Source: Clostridia bacterium (lineage in GTDB: Bacteria; Bacillota; Clostridia; Oscillospirales; UBA644). From it: DNA of 41,071 bases. Shown here in pieces: positions 24,123 to 32,884 of this stretch; the first letter of the stretch is position 1, and each line of letters opens with the position of its first letter. The notes below the pieces were generated by a model. It saw only the letters and a program-made list of their open reading frames with translations, was not told the origin of the DNA and made no database searches. The position numbers were made by a program, and so were the translations under genes. The stretch is taken from the NCBI GenBank assembly GCA_017623595.1, contig JAGAOU010000086.1, positions 1 to 41,071 on the forward strand, written 5' to 3'.

Positions 24123-24755
24123 ATGGAATTCAAAGTTTATCAGAAAGAAATCGAACTTCAAAGCAGAGGTTGGATCCCCACATTCCACGACGTCACGGAA
24201 GAAATTGAAAAAATCGTTGCAGCTTCCGGCATCAAGAACGGCACGGTTACCGTCGCCTCTCACCATACCACCTGCTCCGTTATGATTCAGGAATGTTCTC
24301 ACGACGTGGACACCTTCGATTTGGAATATCTCCAGCATGATCTTCTTGACATTATGAGAAAGATGATTCCCGACTTTGCCGAGGAACATCAGTATCGCCA
24401 TCCCGGACCGATCCATGCGCAGTTTGGCAGATACGTCAACGAGCCCGGGGACTATACCAGCATGAATACCGACGGACACCTGCGTTCCGTTTTCTTCGGC
24501 AGAAGCGAAGCCATCACCATTAAGGACGGCGTTGTTGACTGTGGCGAATTCGCTCACGTTTACTTTATCGACTGGGACCACGTTCGTGCCCGCCGCCGTC
24601 AGCTTAATGTCACGGTTATGGGAACCACCGATGACGTGGAAGATAGAAAGTGGAACAATGGAGAAGTTGTGGACACCAAACGCAGATACACCCCCGAAGA
24701 GAAGGCATATGACGTTCACTATGAACTCCAGTGGAGACGAGGCAAAAACGTATAA
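24123..24755 (+). CDS. YjbQ (UPF0047) family protein
   Basis: 210 residues. Family signatures are GWIPTFHDVTEEIEKIV, SHHTTCSVMIQE (47-57) and the second conserved block NTDGHLRSVFFGRS, then GEFAHVYFIDWDHVRARR. YjbQ proteins are small enzymes; some complement thiamine-phosphate synthase weakly, and the true role is unknown. This member is longer than the usual 130-140 residues by an insertion (about 60-110) and a C-terminal extension. GGAGAA precedes the ATG. Its stop overlaps the kinase start by one base, so it is part of the pathway unit. Confidence 0.8.
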   Translation: MEFKVYQKEIELQSRGWIPTFHDVTEEIEKIVAASGIKNGTVTVASHHTTCSVMIQECSHDVDTFDLEYLQHDLLDIMRKMIPDFAEEHQYRHPGPIHAQFGRYVNEPGDYTSMNTDGHLRSVFFGRSEAITIKDGVVDCGEFAHVYFIDWDHVRARRRQLNVTVMGTTDDVEDRKWNNGEVVDTKRRYTPEEKAYDVHYELQWRRGKNV

Positions 24756-26152
24756 TGAATTTTCTTGGAATCGATATTGGCACAACCTCTGTCAAGACGG
24801 CTGCGTTCAATGACACTCTTGAGCAACAAATTTCCCTTACCGCAGATTACACACTGGATGCGCACGGAGATATCGTGGAATTTGACGGGGAACAATATTG
24901 GCATATTGTAAAAGACGAAATTGAAAAAGTCAGAGAGAAACTTGCCGTGGACGCATTGGCGGTAGATACCCAATGTGAAACTCTGATTTTGACCGATGAG
25001 AACGGAACCCCTGTCCGCCCCGCCATCGTTTGGCTGGACAATCGGGCGGTGGAAGAAGCCGAAATCATCGCAAAACGGTTTGGGCACAAAAAGGTATATG
25101 AAATTACCGGTCAGCCTGAAATTACGGCAACCTGGCCGGCATGTAAGCTGTTGTGGGTCAAGCGCAACGAACCTGAAGTTTGGGCAAAAACAAAAAAAGT
25201 CTTTTTATTGGAAGACTGGATTCTGTATAAACTGACAGGTCGGTTTATTTCAGAGAAAACGTTGCAATCCTCCACCATCTATTTTAACATTCATAAGGGT
25301 GCTTGGTGGGATGAAATGTTAGATTTTATCGGTGTCTCTGCCGACATGTTACCCGAACTTTATTCCAGCGCAACACCTGTAGGTGAATACAACGGAATAA
25401 CAGTCGTTACCGGTGCCATTGACCAAATTGCAGGAGCCATCGGGGCGGGTGTGGTCAAACAAGGAATTGTCAGTGTAATGACAGGGACAACGATGGTTAT
25501 CTTTATGCCCTCCGAGACGGTTCCGGAATATAATCAGGCAAGCATTGTTCCTTGTCATTACAATTATGATGATAAGTACTGTCTTCTGTCCTGGACACCC
25601 ACGGCAGGCATGGCGCTGAAATGGTATAAAAACGCGTTCTGCGAAAGCTTTTCCTTCCGAGATCTGGATAGATTGGCGGAACAGATTCCCGCAGGAAGCG
25701 ATGGAGTGACGTTCTTACCCTATCTTTGCGGTTCTACCATGCCAAAGTATAACCCCTCAGCACGCGGAAGTTTTACAGGCATTACAACCGAACACAACCG
25801 CGGGCATTTCGTGCGCGCCGTCATGGAATCCGTGGCATGCATGCTAAAATCCAATTTAGATTACCTTGCCCTCAACGTGGAGGAAATTCGTGCCATGGGC
25901 GGCGGTGCAAACAGCCCTCTTTGGTGCCAAATGAAAGCGGATATCACAAAAAAACGCTTGGTAACACTGAAAAACAAAGAAACCGCATGTCTGGGCTCCG
26001 CAATCTTGGCGGCGGTGGGCATCAAGGCTTTTGAAAGCGTGGAAAAAGCTGCGGAATTGATTTGTTTTGATAAAGTATACGAAAGCAAGGACGTTGATTA
26101 CAGTGAATGTTATGAACGGTTTTTGGCTTACGATAAACTATTAAATATTTGA
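24755..26152 (+). CDS. FGGY-family carbohydrate kinase
   Basis: 465 residues in two actin-like domains. The N-terminal phosphate loop is GIDIGTTSVKTA, followed by IVWLDNRAVEEA with the substrate-side Asp. The C-terminal ATP-binding motif is RAMGGGANSPLWCQMKADI. The family (xylulokinase, ribulokinase, fuculokinase, glycerol kinase) phosphorylates open-chain ketoses or polyols. The longer frame from 24731 overlaps the YjbQ gene; ATG at 24755 overlaps its stop (TAATG) and starts MNFLGIDIG, the natural N-terminus. Placed before the isomerase-like gene, it should phosphorylate the ketose that enzyme forms. Confidence 0.9.
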   Translation: MNFLGIDIGTTSVKTAAFNDTLEQQISLTADYTLDAHGDIVEFDGEQYWHIVKDEIEKVREKLAVDALAVDTQCETLILTDENGTPVRPAIVWLDNRAVEEAEIIAKRFGHKKVYEITGQPEITATWPACKLLWVKRNEPEVWAKTKKVFLLEDWILYKLTGRFISEKTLQSSTIYFNIHKGAWWDEMLDFIGVSADMLPELYSSATPVGEYNGITVVTGAIDQIAGAIGAGVVKQGIVSVMTGTTMVIFMPSETVPEYNQASIVPCHYNYDDKYCLLSWTPTAGMALKWYKNAFCESFSFRDLDRLAEQIPAGSDGVTFLPYLCGSTMPKYNPSARGSFTGITTEHNRGHFVRAVMESVACMLKSNLDYLALNVEEIRAMGGGANSPLWCQMKADITKKRLVTLKNKETACLGSAILAAVGIKAFESVEKAAELICFDKVYESKDVDYSECYERFLAYDKLLNI

Positions 26153-26167
26153 TTTGAGGTGGATAAT

Positions 26168-27526
26168 ATGGCAAAAATCGGATTTGTTGGATTCGGAGAA
26201 GTCAACACCCCCGTTGACGTGATCATTCGGAAATGTTCCGCTGCCGAACAAGCGTTAAAAGCCGAAGGATTGGACTTGGTTTCGGTTTATCCTGTGGCAG
26301 ACGACTATGAAGAAACGCAAGTGAACAATGCCGTTGCAGCCCTTGCAAAAGAATCCTTTGATGCCCTTGTTGTATGCGTTGCAGGTTGGATTCCCACCCA
26401 CGCAGTGGTGAAAGTAACGGAGCATTACCGTCATCTTCCCATGGTTCTTTGGGGGCTCTGCGGTTGGTACGAAGGGGACCGCCTGGTTACCACAGCCGAT
26501 CAGGCTGGAACGACAGGTCTTCGGGCAACCTTCGAAGGCTTGGGCTATAAGTTCAAATACGTTTACGATATCATCGGAAAAAAAACCCGCAGCGATGTGG
26601 TGGCAGATTATTGCCGTTCCGCCATTGCAGCAAAACAACTGTTGAGCGACAAGGTTGGTATGGCAGGATATCGTGACATGAATCTGTACGGCACACTCTA
26701 TGACGGGATATCCCTAAAAAAGACCTCCGGTATCGAGATCGAAACCTTTGAAATGCTGGAAATCCAGCAGAGATATGAAGCTCTTGACGAGGCCGCAAAA
26801 CGAGACGTTGTCAACAATCGGATTCTGAAATGGAACTTCTTGAAGCCCGCAAACGACGATGCAATGATGAAAGCAGCCGGATACTATCTTGCTGTAAAAT
26901 CCATTGCTGAGGAACGGAACTACAAAGCGATTTCTCTGAAAGACGTTGACGGCATGAAGAAGCTGTGCGGATTTCCCCCGGCTCCCATTTTCATGCTCCT
27001 TTCCGAAGACGGTTACACCACCGTTCCCGAAAACGACTCACTCGGCGCTGTTACCCAGTTGATGATGAACCGGTTGACAGGTCAGTTGGCCGGATATCTG
27101 GAATTCTATGAATTCTTTGAAAACAGCGTACTCGCCGGAGTGCCCGACTTTGTTGCTGCCGATATGGTGGATGGAGATGTCTACACCGTTCTTCCCGCCG
27201 CGTTCGGTATGTTGAGCCAGGGAATCTTGAATGTTTCCAAGGTAAAAACCGGTGTTGTCACCATGAGCCGCCTGGTTTATCAGGACGGAAAATATGTCAT
27301 GCAAGTCGTCCTCGGCAAGGGCAAGACTCCTCCGAAGTGGGAAGAATGCGGCTGGGATCAACCTGCTCCTCAGCTTTCCGCGTTGGAAATCGAAATGGCA
27401 GACGTGGAAAAATTCGCCGATAACGTCGCTTGTCAGCATTATATCATTACCTACGGTGATAACCGTGCGAAAATCAAGAATCTTTGCTCCATTCTGGGCA
27501 TTGAATATTTTGATGTTATGAAGTAA
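26168..27526 (+). CDS. L-fucose/L-arabinose-isomerase-fold protein
   Basis: 452 residues. N-terminal Rossmann-like domain (KIGFVGFGEVNTPVDV, then ALVVCVAGWIPTHA), a middle domain with GYRDMNLYGTLYDG and a Glu-rich FEMLEIQQR, and a C-terminal metal-proximal domain (VPDFVAADMVDGDVYTVLPA). This is the layout of fucose or arabinose isomerases, Mn-dependent aldose-ketose isomerases. The ATG at 26168 follows GAGGTGG; a GTG nine bases upstream is less likely. Together with the FGGY kinase and the FSA-like aldolase it makes an isomerase-kinase-aldolase route. Substrate unknown. Confidence 0.75.
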   Translation: MAKIGFVGFGEVNTPVDVIIRKCSAAEQALKAEGLDLVSVYPVADDYEETQVNNAVAALAKESFDALVVCVAGWIPTHAVVKVTEHYRHLPMVLWGLCGWYEGDRLVTTADQAGTTGLRATFEGLGYKFKYVYDIIGKKTRSDVVADYCRSAIAAKQLLSDKVGMAGYRDMNLYGTLYDGISLKKTSGIEIETFEMLEIQQRYEALDEAAKRDVVNNRILKWNFLKPANDDAMMKAAGYYLAVKSIAEERNYKAISLKDVDGMKKLCGFPPAPIFMLLSEDGYTTVPENDSLGAVTQLMMNRLTGQLAGYLEFYEFFENSVLAGVPDFVAADMVDGDVYTVLPAAFGMLSQGILNVSKVKTGVVTMSRLVYQDGKYVMQVVLGKGKTPPKWEECGWDQPAPQLSALEIEMADVEKFADNVACQHYIITYGDNRAKIKNLCSILGIEYFDVMK

Positions 27527-27552
27527 GACACAATTTAAGTGAGGTTTACGCT

Positions 27553-28227
27553 ATGATTTACATTCTTGATACTGCCGACCTTGGGGCAATTAAGCATTGC
27601 AACGAATTCTACCCTTTAGCAGGTGTTACCACGAACCCCTCCATTATCGCAAAGGCTAAGACCGATTTCTGGCCTCTGGTGGAGAGCATTCGCGCCATCA
27701 TCGGACCGGACAAGATGCTTCATGTCCAGACCACCCGCGAAAAGGCGGAGGATATTGTGGAAGAAGCAAAGCTTCTTCAAGAAAGACTGGGCGGCGAATT
27801 TTACGTAAAAATTCCCATCGGGGAAGAAGGACTGAAGGCAACAATGATGCTGAAGAAACTTGGCATCGGTGTTACCATGACCGCAATCTTCACCCCCACC
27901 CAGGCTCTTATGGCGGCCATGGCAGGGGCATCCTTTGTTGCCCCCTATGTCAACCGTCTTGACAACATCATCGGCGACGGTTGCGAGGTTGTGGCTCAGA
28001 TTGTTGATCAGTTGTCCCTCTACGGCTCCGATTGCAAGGTGCTTGCTGCCAGCTTCAAGAATGCGGAGCAGGTTCACAAATGCGCCTCCGTTGGTTGCCA
28101 CAGTGTCACCGTTACCGACGATATCCTGAAAGCCCTCATCAGCCATCCCATGACAGATGCAGCTGTAGCAGGCTTCAATAAGGACTGGACCGGAGTTTAC
28201 GGTGAAAAGACCATTCTGGATTTTTGA
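27553..28227 (+). CDS. Transaldolase / fructose-6-phosphate-aldolase type enzyme
   Basis: 224 residues, the short TalC/FSA class. The Schiff-base lysine is Lys86 in FYVKIPIGEEG, and Tyr132 in APYVNRLD corresponds to the FSA tyrosine. Other hallmarks: GVTTNPSIIAKA at the N-terminus and AASFKNAEQV near the end. It would cleave a ketose phosphate to a C3 unit plus an aldehyde, or act as a transaldolase, handing triose phosphate to the TPI-like enzyme. AGTGAGG lies 8-9 bases before the ATG. Confidence 0.9.
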   Translation: MIYILDTADLGAIKHCNEFYPLAGVTTNPSIIAKAKTDFWPLVESIRAIIGPDKMLHVQTTREKAEDIVEEAKLLQERLGGEFYVKIPIGEEGLKATMMLKKLGIGVTMTAIFTPTQALMAAMAGASFVAPYVNRLDNIIGDGCEVVAQIVDQLSLYGSDCKVLAASFKNAEQVHKCASVGCHSVTVTDDILKALISHPMTDAAVAGFNKDWTGVYGEKTILDF

Positions 28228-28267
28228 CTGAAAGTGGCATCTCCAAATTGGAAAGGAGAAAAAGATA

Positions 28268-29761
28268 ATGAATAAAATCAAAATTGGATGGAGCGAGGTC
28301 AGCATTGTTCCCGAGGGACGGAGAGTTGATCTTGTAGGACAGTTTGCCGAACGGATTTCCGATCGGGTGGAAACCCCCATTGCCGTCACCGCGCTTGCGA
28401 TGGAATGCGGCGCAGACTCTATGGTCTTTGTGGCCTGCGACCTTCTGCAAACAAGCAGAACTCTACTCAACTCCGTTCGGGAGTGTCTTCCCGCAGATTG
28501 CGGATTTCCCAAAGAGAAGCTGATTGTCAGCGCCATTCATACCCACACCTCCATTGGGTACCCCGACGTATTTGACTGTTTTGAAGAGCCCCTTCAGCTT
28601 TTGAACAGTATGAAGCCCGATCATATTCAGTACGTTCCCACGGTACACGATGACAGCAAGGATATTCTGAGGGATCAGGAAGCCCGCGATTTTCTCGTGG
28701 AACGTATTGTCAAGGCAGCAACAGAAGCTTGGAACAACCGTGCCGAGGGCGCATATGCCTGCGGATTCGGGCGCGCCGCCGTGGGTCTTTGCCGCCGTGT
28801 CTGCTACGACGACGGCTCCGCAAAAATGTGGGGCGACACCAATATGGCAAATTTCACGGAGCTGGAAGGCGGCAACGATTCGGGGATCGAATTGATGTTT
28901 ACCTACAACGCTAACAAGAAGCTCACCGGTATAATTGCAAACGTTGCTTGCCCCGCACAGGTTTTGGAGCATCAGCTCTTTATCTCTTCCGACTACATGG
29001 GAAAACTCCGCAAGAAGATTCAAGATAAGTTCGGCAAAGATGTTTGCCTGCTCGGCATGATTGCTCCCGCAGGGGATCAATGCCCTCGTGATCTGATTCG
29101 CTGGGTCGATTCCCCCATCTGCAAAAACGACCCCAACATCTCTCGCGACTACGTAATTCCTCGCAATGCCGACCCTTCCATGTTTGATATCAAAGGCTGT
29201 GAAAGGGTTGCCCGTCGTATTTTTGAAGAAATTTCCTACGCACTGGAAGAGGTGACGGAATACGTTACCGAAACGGAGATGGTCCATAAAACTTTGATTA
29301 TGGATATTCCTGTCCGCAAAGTAACCATAGCGGAAAAAGATGCTGCCGAAAAAACCATTCGGGATTTTTTCGAAAAGTGCGATGGATTCATCAACTACGA
29401 GGACAACGCCAACATGATGGTGCACAGCGGGACCTTGGCGCGGTATCAACTGCAACAAACGCTGGATATGTACGACATTGAAGTTCACGTTTTGAGAATC
29501 GGGGACGTGGCTCTCGCAACCAACCCCTATGAGCTGTTCTTGAATTACGGGAATCAGATTCGGGCAAGAAGCCTGGCAAAGCAAACCTTCCTCTCTCAGC
29601 TGACCTGCGGAGCCTATGGCTATCTGCCCACGGAAAAGGCGGAAAAAGGAAGTCATTATAGTGCTTTTGTGGGAAGCGGAACCACCGGACATCAGGGCGG
29701 CGAAATTCTCGTCCGCAAGACGTTGAAGGAAATCAACGAACTGTTCGCAAACGCAGATTGA
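28268..29761 (+). CDS. Neutral-ceramidase-like hydrolase
   Basis: 497 residues similar to the N-terminal domain of neutral/alkaline ceramidases (PF04734 type). The start KIGWSEVSIVPEG and the Zn-ligand motif SAIHTHTSIG (His91, His93) fit the family, as do the later PAGDQCPRDL and GDVALATNPYE segments. It has no signal peptide, unlike secreted ceramidases, and lacks their C-terminal Ig-like domain. In this context it more likely hydrolyses an amide- or ester-linked sugar derivative inside the cell than ceramide. GGAAAGGAG precedes the ATG. Last gene of the operon. Confidence 0.8.
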   Translation: MNKIKIGWSEVSIVPEGRRVDLVGQFAERISDRVETPIAVTALAMECGADSMVFVACDLLQTSRTLLNSVRECLPADCGFPKEKLIVSAIHTHTSIGYPDVFDCFEEPLQLLNSMKPDHIQYVPTVHDDSKDILRDQEARDFLVERIVKAATEAWNNRAEGAYACGFGRAAVGLCRRVCYDDGSAKMWGDTNMANFTELEGGNDSGIELMFTYNANKKLTGIIANVACPAQVLEHQLFISSDYMGKLRKKIQDKFGKDVCLLGMIAPAGDQCPRDLIRWVDSPICKNDPNISRDYVIPRNADPSMFDIKGCERVARRIFEEISYALEEVTEYVTETEMVHKTLIMDIPVRKVTIAEKDAAEKTIRDFFEKCDGFINYEDNANMMVHSGTLARYQLQQTLDMYDIEVHVLRIGDVALATNPYELFLNYGNQIRARSLAKQTFLSQLTCGAYGYLPTEKAEKGSHYSAFVGSGTTGHQGGEILVRKTLKEINELFANAD

Positions 29762-29782
29762 CGATCCGAATTGACAAAAAAG

Positions 29783-29816
29783 AGGTCAACTCTCTCAGAC
29801 CGAGGGAGTTGACCTT
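29783..29816 (+). terminator. Terminator of the sugar operon
   Basis: A 14-bp stem (AGGTCAACTCTCTC against GAGGGAGTTGACCT, one wobble) follows the last stop by about 20 bases; the tail is only moderately T-rich. It is separate from the repeat hairpin 50 bases further on. Confidence 0.75.
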
Positions 29817-29862
29817 ATCTTATACCTGCAATTTGTTTTATCATTCCTCGCAATCTGATAAG

Positions 29863-29942
29863 AAAAAAGTGCACCGCATTTCTGCGATGCACTTTGATTC
29901 TTTTTGGAAGAAATTTACTTCTGAGCTTCTTCGACGGCCTCC
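29863..29942. repeat. Repeat hairpin plus GGGtGRT gene tail, copy C
   Basis: Hairpin and spacer identical to copy B, then 28 bases (29915-29942) that read leftward as GAG GCC GTC GAA GAA GCT CAG AAG TAA, i.e. EAVEEAQK-stop. The tail begins on the base next to the stop codon of the AraC gene at 29943. Confidence 0.85.
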
Positions 29943-30677
29943 TTAATTCCCGGATTGCTTTGCTCTGTATTCCCGGGGAGAGTATCCTGTAAGTGCCTTG
30001 AATTTTTTTGAAAAATAAACGTAGTCCAAAAATCCACAGGATTCGGCAATCCGCGTCAGCGGAAGGGACGCACCGTAAATATCGATCAAAAAACAGGCTC
30101 GGCGGATCCGTTGTTCGGTGAGAAATTCCGTGGGTGTTTTTCCCATGATTTTTTTGAACTGTGCTCGGATGTAATCTTCTGCATATCCGCTGGCGGCAAG
30201 CAAGGCTGTCGAATTGGTCCGACTGTCTTCCACTCCTTGGGATAAGGCGCGGGCCACCTCCTGCACAGCGGAAAACACCGATCCTTCCCGCGGGGAATTC
30301 TGCAAGAGAAAGCGCAAATAGGCGGTGCATAAGGATTCCAAATACGCCCCATTTGCATAGCGGCTTTCGTAAATCAAACAGGCCAGCATTCTGCCTTCTC
30401 CCCGATCGTTGTCCGAAAGCACCGTTATTTTATCGAAAAATAACAGATGGCCAAAGGGGCCGCCCAAAGAAATGTTCTTAAATCCTTGCCGACAGGCCGA
30501 TCCGTGCTCCATTCCCGGGGGGACGATAATCACCGTTCCCGGCCGAAAGGGGATTTCCTCTCGGTCGGTGCGAAGGACCCCTTCCCCCTCCAGATAAAGC
30601 ATAATCTCGTAATGCCCGTGATGATGCAAAGGATATTCCTTCAGCCCATCCGGTGTACGGTTGATAAAAAAATCCAT
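29943..30677 (-). CDS. AraC-family transcriptional regulator
   Basis: 244 residues. The cupin domain opens with YPLHHHGHYEIMLYLEGEG, and the effector side includes VPPGMEHG. The C-terminal HTH pair (about 160-240) ends with LTRIAESCGFLDYVYFSKKF and GYSPREYR. The frame is open to 30710; the ATG at 30677 follows AGAGGTGAG. Divergent from the GH5 and EamA genes, which it most likely activates. The stop abuts a GGGtGRT gene-tail repeat. Confidence 0.9.
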   Translation of the reverse strand: MDFFINRTPDGLKEYPLHHHGHYEIMLYLEGEGVLRTDREEIPFRPGTVIIVPPGMEHGSACRQGFKNISLGGPFGHLLFFDKITVLSDNDRGEGRMLACLIYESRYANGAYLESLCTAYLRFLLQNSPREGSVFSAVQEVARALSQGVEDSRTNSTALLAASGYAEDYIRAQFKKIMGKTPTEFLTEQRIRRACFLIDIYGASLPLTRIAESCGFLDYVYFSKKFKALTGYSPREYRAKQSGN

Positions 30678-30698
30678 AAACTCACCTCTTTCCTCCCT

Positions 30699-30727
30699 AT
30701 TATAGCACAAATCTATCTTTTATACAA
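30699..30727 (-). promoter_or_regulatory. Promoter of the AraC gene (29943-30677)
   Basis: Minus strand: TTGTAT (30727-30722), 17 bases, TATAAT (30704-30699) within ATTTGTGCTATAAT. Confidence 0.7.
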
Positions 30728-30770
30728 GTAGTTCTATGAATTTTTCTATCATCACCCGAAGGAAACAGAG

Positions 30771-30776
30771 TATAAT
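30771..30776 (+). promoter_or_regulatory. -10 element of the GH5/EamA operon
   Basis: TATAAT lies 34 bases before the GH5 start. No good -35 is found 16-18 bases upstream (ATCATC), which fits an activator-dependent promoter next to a divergent AraC gene. Confidence 0.6.
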
Positions 30777-30809
30777 AAAAGAAAAACCGTCGAAAGGAGC
30801 TTTGACTTC

Positions 30810-31898
30810 ATGAAAAAAATCGATCGCTTCTCCCGGGGGATGGGCATCGGAGGATGGCTCACCAATTACAAGCGCTTCCACGTTCTCCCGCCCGAAAAAC
30901 GCCTGACCGTCACCGTGGGGGATATGGAACACTTTGAACACTATATTACCGAGGAAGACGTAAAGTACATCGCATCCCTGGGCATGGATCATATCCGTCT
31001 CGGATTTGACCAAATTGTCGTGGAAGAATCTCCCTATGTTTACCGAAAAGAGATCCTTGCGATCCTGCATTCCTTCGTGAATTGGTGCAAAGGCAGCGGA
31101 CTTCGTCCCGTGCTGAATATGCACAAGGCCCTGGGCAATTATTGCGACATCCTCGAAGAAAAGGGTCTGATGCAGGATGAAGAGCTACAAAACCGCTTTA
31201 TTGCCCTTTGGACAAAATTGGAAGACGAGTTTTCTGAAGATGGGGAAGTTTTTTTTGAATTACTCAACGAGGTGGTCAATGCCTCTACCGAGGAATGGAA
31301 CGCTCTCGCGGAAAAAACGGTTCAGGCCATCCGAGCCAAAAACCCCCGTCGGGTCATCATTCTGGGAGGGAATTATTACAATTCCCCCGAGGCGTTGCCT
31401 GGGCTAAAGGTGTTCGACGATGAAAACATCATCTATACCTTCCACGTGTATCAGCCCCAGGAATTCACCCACCAAAGAGGAGTCCTCAATGAAACGAATC
31501 TGTATTATAATCGGGAAATGCCCTATCCCTGCGATGATGTGGAACGCTATCGGGAATACCGCCGCATCAACGGTCTGTATGATCCTTACAAGGGGGTGGA
31601 GCGTATTGACGTAGACTATATGCGCAAATATCTGACCCCTGCCGCAGATTTCGTAAAAACACATCCGGATAAGATCTTATGGTGCGGAGAATTCGGAACC
31701 ATCCGCCACGCAAAAATCGAATGGCGGGAAAACTGGATGCGGGATGTCATTGCTATTCTGATGGAAAACGATATTCCTTACAGCGTGTGGAATTATCTCT
31801 CCACCCCCAACGACGGAAACCGATTCAGCCTGGTGGACGATGACAACCGAAAAATCCTCAGCGAAAGAATGGCCGAAATTATTCGGGGTGAACTGTGA
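30810..31898 (+). CDS. GH5-family glycoside hydrolase
   Basis: 362 residues, (beta/alpha)8 fold, no signal peptide. The motif FFELLNEV gives the acid/base Glu154; WCGEFG gives the nucleophile Glu293. Other GH5 signs: RGMGIGGWL at the N-terminus, DHIRLGFD, and HVYQPQEFTHQ. Family members cleave beta-linked glucans, mannans or related chains. Being cytoplasmic, it should act on short oligosaccharides. GAAAGGAG precedes the ATG. The stop overlaps the start of the transporter gene by four bases (GTGA). Confidence 0.85.
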   Translation: MKKIDRFSRGMGIGGWLTNYKRFHVLPPEKRLTVTVGDMEHFEHYITEEDVKYIASLGMDHIRLGFDQIVVEESPYVYRKEILAILHSFVNWCKGSGLRPVLNMHKALGNYCDILEEKGLMQDEELQNRFIALWTKLEDEFSEDGEVFFELLNEVVNASTEEWNALAEKTVQAIRAKNPRRVIILGGNYYNSPEALPGLKVFDDENIIYTFHVYQPQEFTHQRGVLNETNLYYNREMPYPCDDVERYREYRRINGLYDPYKGVERIDVDYMRKYLTPAADFVKTHPDKILWCGEFGTIRHAKIEWRENWMRDVIAILMENDIPYSVWNYLSTPNDGNRFSLVDDDNRKILSERMAEIIRGEL

Positions 31899-32755
31899 AC
31901 GGAATCCTTCTGGCTCTGAGCATCGCTCTGTCCGCAGGTCGCAATCTTCTGTCCAAAAAAATCTCCTCGGAATCCTTTGGTACAGTCGGATTTTTTCAGC
32001 TCCAGGCCGGGACCTTCGGGACAGGCGCTGCCGTACTGTTGCTTCCCGCTCTCACAGTCGGAGAAATTCCGTCTCTTCTGACCGTTCTTTATGCCCTTTT
32101 GTACGGACTTTTGCTGGTGGGCGCCCAATGGTGTTATACCGTTGCTCTGGGAGGGGGGAATACGGCCGTCTGTGCTACGGTATACTCCCTGGGATTTATT
32201 CTGCCAACCCTGTCGGGAATGGTATTCTGGAATGAAACCGTAACCCTTTGGAAGGTTTTTGGGATCGTTGCTGTTTTTCCCGCTCTGATTCTGTCGGGGA
32301 AAAAGCAAAATCGGAACGCAACCGAAGGTCTCGGATCCACTCTTCCCCTTATCATCGCGATGCTCTGCTCCGGCGGTCTTGGAATCCTACAGAAGGTTCA
32401 GCAGTCTTCTCCCTATCCCCAACAGCGGACGACCTTCGTCTGTATTGCCTTCGCGGCGGCGGCGATGCTCTCCCTATTCTGCGGAATCGGAAAAAAATCC
32501 CACAAAAGGGCAGTTCCGACTTTTGGTATGGCTTCCGCCGGTGTCGGAGCCTGCTTCGCCCTATGCAATCTGCTGAATACGTTTCTGGCGGGGCGGATGG
32601 ACAGTACCGTCTTCTTTCCCGGACTGAACGTGGGGACGATTCTTCTCTCCACGGTTCTGGGCGTTCTCGTCTTTCGGGAAAAACTCTCCGCAAGACACGT
32701 TGCAGTTCTTACCCTCGGAACTGTTTCCATTCTTTTGATCAATCTCCCTCTATAG
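31895..32755 (+). CDS. EamA/DMT-type membrane transporter
   Basis: 286 residues, nine or ten hydrophobic helices in two related halves of about 140 residues each, as in drug/metabolite transporters. The first half ends at FGIVAVFPALILSGKK, and the second has GTILLSTVLGVLVFREKLSARHV. GTG start overlapping the GH5 stop, so translationally coupled. It may move the substrate or product of the GH5 enzyme; direction and substrate cannot be read. Confidence 0.8.
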   Translation: MNGILLALSIALSAGRNLLSKKISSESFGTVGFFQLQAGTFGTGAAVLLLPALTVGEIPSLLTVLYALLYGLLLVGAQWCYTVALGGGNTAVCATVYSLGFILPTLSGMVFWNETVTLWKVFGIVAVFPALILSGKKQNRNATEGLGSTLPLIIAMLCSGGLGILQKVQQSSPYPQQRTTFVCIAFAAAAMLSLFCGIGKKSHKRAVPTFGMASAGVGACFALCNLLNTFLAGRMDSTVFFPGLNVGTILLSTVLGVLVFREKLSARHVAVLTLGTVSILLINLPL

Positions 32756-32830
32756 ACTTGTTCCTTCTCTTTTGTGGCTCTGTACAACGGTGTTTCAGCA
32801 ATTTTAAGATAAAAACGGAGATTTTGCTAC

Positions 32831-32884
32831 AAAAAAGTGCACCGCATTTCTGCGATGCACTTTGATTTTTTTTGGGAAGAAAAA
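32831..32884. repeat. Repeat hairpin, copy D
   Basis: Same 13-bp hairpin as copies A-C, followed by GATTTTTTTTGGGAAGAAAAA, a spacer variant of B and C. The GGGtGRT stop codon follows at 32885. It may also terminate the GH5/EamA operon from the left. Confidence 0.85.

Noticed and set aside
21628..30330. Shared small peptide KVHRRNAVHFF in several open frames
   Set aside because: It is the translation of the hairpin DNA itself in a frame without start or ribosome binding site.
32385..32395. Prophage as source of the integrase fragments
   Set aside because: No capsid, tail, terminase or lysis genes anywhere in the window.
19763..32884. Hairpin copies as a CRISPR-like or REP array
   Set aside because: Only four copies, thousands of bases apart, no spacers, and each acts as a plain terminator at a gene border.
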